7,404 nt of DNA from Oscillospiraceae bacterium (lineage in GTDB: Bacteria; Bacillota_A; Clostridia; Oscillospirales; Acutalibacteraceae), in NCBI GenBank assembly GCA_003519645.1, contig DOWI01000380.1:1-7404 (forward strand), written 5' to 3'. The position numbers were made by a program, and so were the translations under genes. The notes beneath the pieces were generated by a model. That model worked only from the letters and a program-made list of their open reading frames with translations. It had not been told where the DNA came from and ran no database searches. Shown one piece after another: positions 4,951-7,404 of this stretch. Within the stretch, counting starts at the first letter, position 1; each line of letters starts with the position of its first letter.

Positions 4951-7404
4951 ACACGATCTCAAAAGAGATTGTCATAATATGTTCTGTCTGGCAGTTACCC
5001 TTGAGCTTCTCCTGCATTTCATCCTGCAGACGCTGATTCTGCTGCTCGATTTCATCTTCGTGATCGTAGATTTCTCGTTGCATCTTTTTGCGCTTCTCAT
5101 CGAGCTTGTTAATTTCATCCTTCAAAGCAAGCATTTCTTCAAGCGGAAGATTTGTACTGGCGCGAAAGGCTTTTCTCTTCTCGGCGATCAGCTTTTTTAG
5201 CTCCTTCAGATCGCGCTGGAGTCCTTCCTTTAGGTCCTCGCTGTATGCGTCCAGCTTGGTACACTCATCAAGAAAATACTGCTTGTTCTCGTTCTCAATC
5301 TCCTGTTGCTGCATGGCAATGCGTTCTTTCCGCATTGTGATTAGGGCTTCTGTCTCTGGCGGACATTGACCGGCAACTTGGGCAGGCAATTCCAGCATGG
5401 CATTCAGCATCGCATCATCGACTACGGTGCCGTCCTCGGTCACAGCGGAAAAAACAAGGTGCTCTTCATCACCAATTCCGGAATAAGACAGCTTATCAAT
5501 AGAAAGGATGCCGCTCAATCTTGGATGGTTGTCAAAAAATGAAATGTGCCGTGTGCATTCGTCATAATTGAATTTAATATGTACCGGCGGCAGTTCTTCG
5601 TGCAGCGCTTCGGAAAGCCACGATTCATAAAGGGGGTCTTCACGACGCAGGAAAATGTCACCTTCCTCGTCAGCGTCCTGCCATTTCAAATTATAGATTT
5701 TTTCATGTCCGTTAGAAGTTTTTAAGCGAAGTCTCCATTTATCGAGTGGTTCCACGCGCTCGGCACCGTGTATCATAAAGAAATAGTAAATCCATTGGCT
5801 GAATTTGTCGAGACTGGCAATCGTATCGCTTTGGCAATGCTTCAGCCTTGCTGCAACTTCTTCATCGAAGTTTTCAAGGATAGATTGCCTTGCCTGTACC
5901 ATCTTTTCGTTAATCTGATCTGCCAGTTCTTCTTGCAGACTATCAAACTCGGCTTGTATTTCTTCGGAGGTCTTGCATTTCTGGTAAATCTCCGATATAC
6001 GCTTTTCAAAATCAACACCTGATTCGATGGAACCAATGACCTCATCTGAGGAACCAAACACTCCGCTGAACAAATTAAATTTTTGTGAAAGCAACTCATA
6101 AACTCTGACATCGGCAGCATTTTTTCTGTTGAGAAAATTTATAACTACAACATCGTTCTTTTGACCATAACGATGGCAACGACCGATTCTCTGTTCAATA
6201 CGCTGTGGGTTCCAAGGCAGGTCATAATTTACAATCAAGCTGCAGAACTGAAGGTTGATACCTTCGGCAGCGGCCTCTGTACCAATAAGGATACTTGCTT
6301 GGTCACGGAATTCCTCGACAACAGCGGCTTTCATATCTGCTTGCTTAGAGCCAGAAAGCTTTCCATCGTTCTGATGGCGCTTTTTCCAATCGTTATAAAT
6401 TCGTTTTGATATAGCATCGCTGTTTGAACCGTTGAGGAATACGATTTTACCGTCGTATCCGTTATCCGAGAGCAGCCGTAGCAGATATTCCTGTGTTCTG
6501 CGAGACTCTGTAAAAATTACCGCTTTGCGCTGACCGCCAAGTTCTTCGATCTTGTTAAATCCCTCTTCAAGTGCCAACAACAAATTGTCGCCTTTGGCGT
6601 TGCTGTGAATGCTCTTTGCTAATTCTGCATATTCGTTGAGACGTTCCAGCTCTTTAATTATCCCGGCACGGTCATGCTCCAAGTCGGCCGTAAGGACATC
6701 GTCTTCAGTATCAGTATCACTATCACTGTCATCCAATTCCTCGTAAGTGTCGAAGTCGCTCATATCAAGTTTGCTCTCAATACCTTTGAGAAGATCGTTG
6801 AGCCGGTTGATAAGCGAATTCAATGTGCCGGAAATGGCAAAGGACGATGACGCCAACAGTTTCCTAAGCACCATCGTAATAAGGGTACGCTGACCCTCCG
6901 GCAAAGCATATAGCTTATCGGTTTGCAGATACTCCGAAATAAAATTGTAGAGCTTTTCTTCATCTGCAGAGGGGACATATTCCTGTAAAATAGCATGACG
7001 GTTAGTGTATCGGACATACTCTGTTACCTGCTTGCGCAGGGTCCGTTTACATACACCGTGCAGCCTGTTCCTTAAATTGCGGTTGCGAATATCCGGGTTC
7101 GTTGAGGAAACATACATATCCCTAAAAGTCTTAGCATCGCCGAAAATATGCTCATCAATGATGCTAGTGAGACCATAAAGTTCCATCAAGTTATTCTGTA
7201 ATGGAGTTGCTGTCAGCAGCAGCTTTTTTCTACCGCTCAAAGCGTTCTTTAATTTATTTCCCATGACATTATTTGGCTTGTATACATTTCTGAGTCGGTG
7301 AGCTTCATCCATGATGACCAAGTCCCATGAAATGTTACGGATTTCAAAATCTTTTCGAGCCGCAAAATTATATGAGCAAATGACCACGGCGTTTCTAACC
7401 TCTT
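4949..7404 (-). CDS. SNF2/RapA-like superfamily 2 helicase, 5' end missing
   Basis: Probable ATP-driven DNA translocase of a restriction or defence complex. The frame is open to the window edge, so the start and helicase motif I (Walker A) lie outside; about 817 residues are visible. Counting from the valine at 7387-7385: DEAH (motif II) at 27-30, LLLTATPLQN (motif III) at 56-65, an acidic Asp/Ser/Thr linker at 216-230, the second RecA lobe from about 285, GTEAAAEGINLQ (motif V) at 369-380 and QRIGRCHRYGQ (motif VI) at 399-409. A Glu/Lys/Gln-rich tail at about 680-795 is predicted coiled coil, a likely partner-binding surface. The SNF2-type motifs and long C-terminal extension resemble RapA and the DrmD helicase of class 1 DISARM. 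The gene ends in TAG, and the next gene's ribosome binding site overlaps that stop. An internal GTG at 7387 is in frame but falls within the conserved domain, so it is not the start. Family call is secure; the role in defence is inferred from the neighbours. Confidence 0.93.
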   Translation of the reverse strand, partial: EVRNAVVICSYNFAARKDFEIRNISWDLVIMDEAHRLRNVYKPNNVMGNKLKNALSGRKKLLLTATPLQNNLMELYGLTSIIDEHIFGDAKTFRDMYVSSTNPDIRNRNLRNRLHGVCKRTLRKQVTEYVRYTNRHAILQEYVPSADEEKLYNFISEYLQTDKLYALPEGQRTLITMVLRKLLASSSFAISGTLNSLINRLNDLLKGIESKLDMSDFDTYEELDDSDSDTDTEDDVLTADLEHDRAGIIKELERLNEYAELAKSIHSNAKGDNLLLALEEGFNKIEELGGQRKAVIFTESRRTQEYLLRLLSDNGYDGKIVFLNGSNSDAISKRIYNDWKKRHQNDGKLSGSKQADMKAAVVEEFRDQASILIGTEAAAEGINLQFCSLIVNYDLPWNPQRIEQRIGRCHRYGQKNDVVVINFLNRKNAADVRVYELLSQKFNLFSGVFGSSDEVIGSIESGVDFEKRISEIYQKCKTSEEIQAEFDSLQEELADQINEKMVQARQSILENFDEEVAARLKHCQSDTIASLDKFSQWIYYFFMIHGAERVEPLDKWRLRLKTSNGHEKIYNLKWQDADEEGDIFLRREDPLYESWLSEALHEELPPVHIKFNYDECTRHISFFDNHPRLSGILSIDKLSYSGIGDEEHLVFSAVTEDGTVVDDAMLNAMLELPAQVAGQCPPETEALITMRKERIAMQQQEIENENKQYFLDECTKLDAYSEDLKEGLQRDLKELKKLIAEKRKAFRASTNLPLEEMLALKDEINKLDEKRKKMQREIYDHEDEIEQQNQRLQDEMQEKLKGNCQTEHIMTISFEIV
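6706..6729 (-). repeat. Imperfect hexanucleotide tandem repeat encoding an acidic linker
   Basis: On the plus strand the units read CAGTAT, CAGTAT, CACTAT, CACTGT, four six-base units with small differences. On the coding strand they give alternating Asp and Ser/Thr within the run DDSDSDTDTEDD of the SNF2 protein. Unit length is a multiple of three, so copy changes would alter linker length without breaking the frame. Confidence 0.6.

Noticed and set aside
4865..5200. Plus-strand open frame rich in Leu and Phe, resembling a membrane protein
   Set aside because: The hydrophobic composition is the antisense image of the Glu/Lys-rich coiled coil of the SNF2 protein.
379..7404. Complete class 1 DISARM system
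   Set aside because: A SNF2 helicase and a methylase are present, but there is no DUF1998 gene or DrmA helicase, and the methylase plus Res-like nuclease follow the type III pattern. Genes beyond 7404 could change this.

Overview
The window holds one minus-strand gene cluster that looks like a restriction-modification or phage-defence operon. Strong AGGAGG ribosome binding sites, very tight gene spacing and a base composition of roughly 40-50% GC suggest a Firmicute, probably a gut-type Clostridia. That placement is an inference from style and protein flavour; no ribosomal or housekeeping marker is present.

Layout in transcription order, from high to low coordinates. (1) 7404-4949: a large SNF2/RapA-like superfamily 2 helicase whose N-terminus, including Walker A, lies outside the window. 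(2) 4936-3188: a 582-residue beta-class adenine-N6 DNA methyltransferase of the type III Mod kind. (3) 3198-379: a 939-residue type III Res-like protein, with a DESH helicase at the N-terminus and a PD-(D/E)XK nuclease at the C-terminus. (4) 355 to about 71: a decayed gene, preceded by its own ribosome binding site, whose reconstructed protein resembles the N-terminal part of DUF4268-family proteins. It carries a TAG at codon 22, a frameshift caused by a 7-bp tandem duplication, a second indel and a further stop. Positions 1-74 may hold the end of a convergent plus-strand gene, but this is weak.

Likely joint function: Mod methylates adenine in a specific site, and Mod plus Res would cut unmodified incoming DNA with ATP-driven translocation. 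The SNF2 motor, directly coupled upstream of mod, is not part of a classical two-gene type III system. It makes this an expanded 'SNF2-Mod-Res' arrangement that recalls, but is not, class 1 DISARM, because no DrmA or DrmB (DUF1998) gene is visible. The intact genes meet with a 12-nt gap and an 11-nt overlap, so translational coupling is likely. No promoter, terminator, tRNA, rRNA or CRISPR array was found. The operon promoter must lie beyond position 7404.

The most notable signals are the three-gene architecture, an AT-rich central block in mod that suggests target-recognition-domain exchange, and the fresh-looking lesions in the fourth gene.
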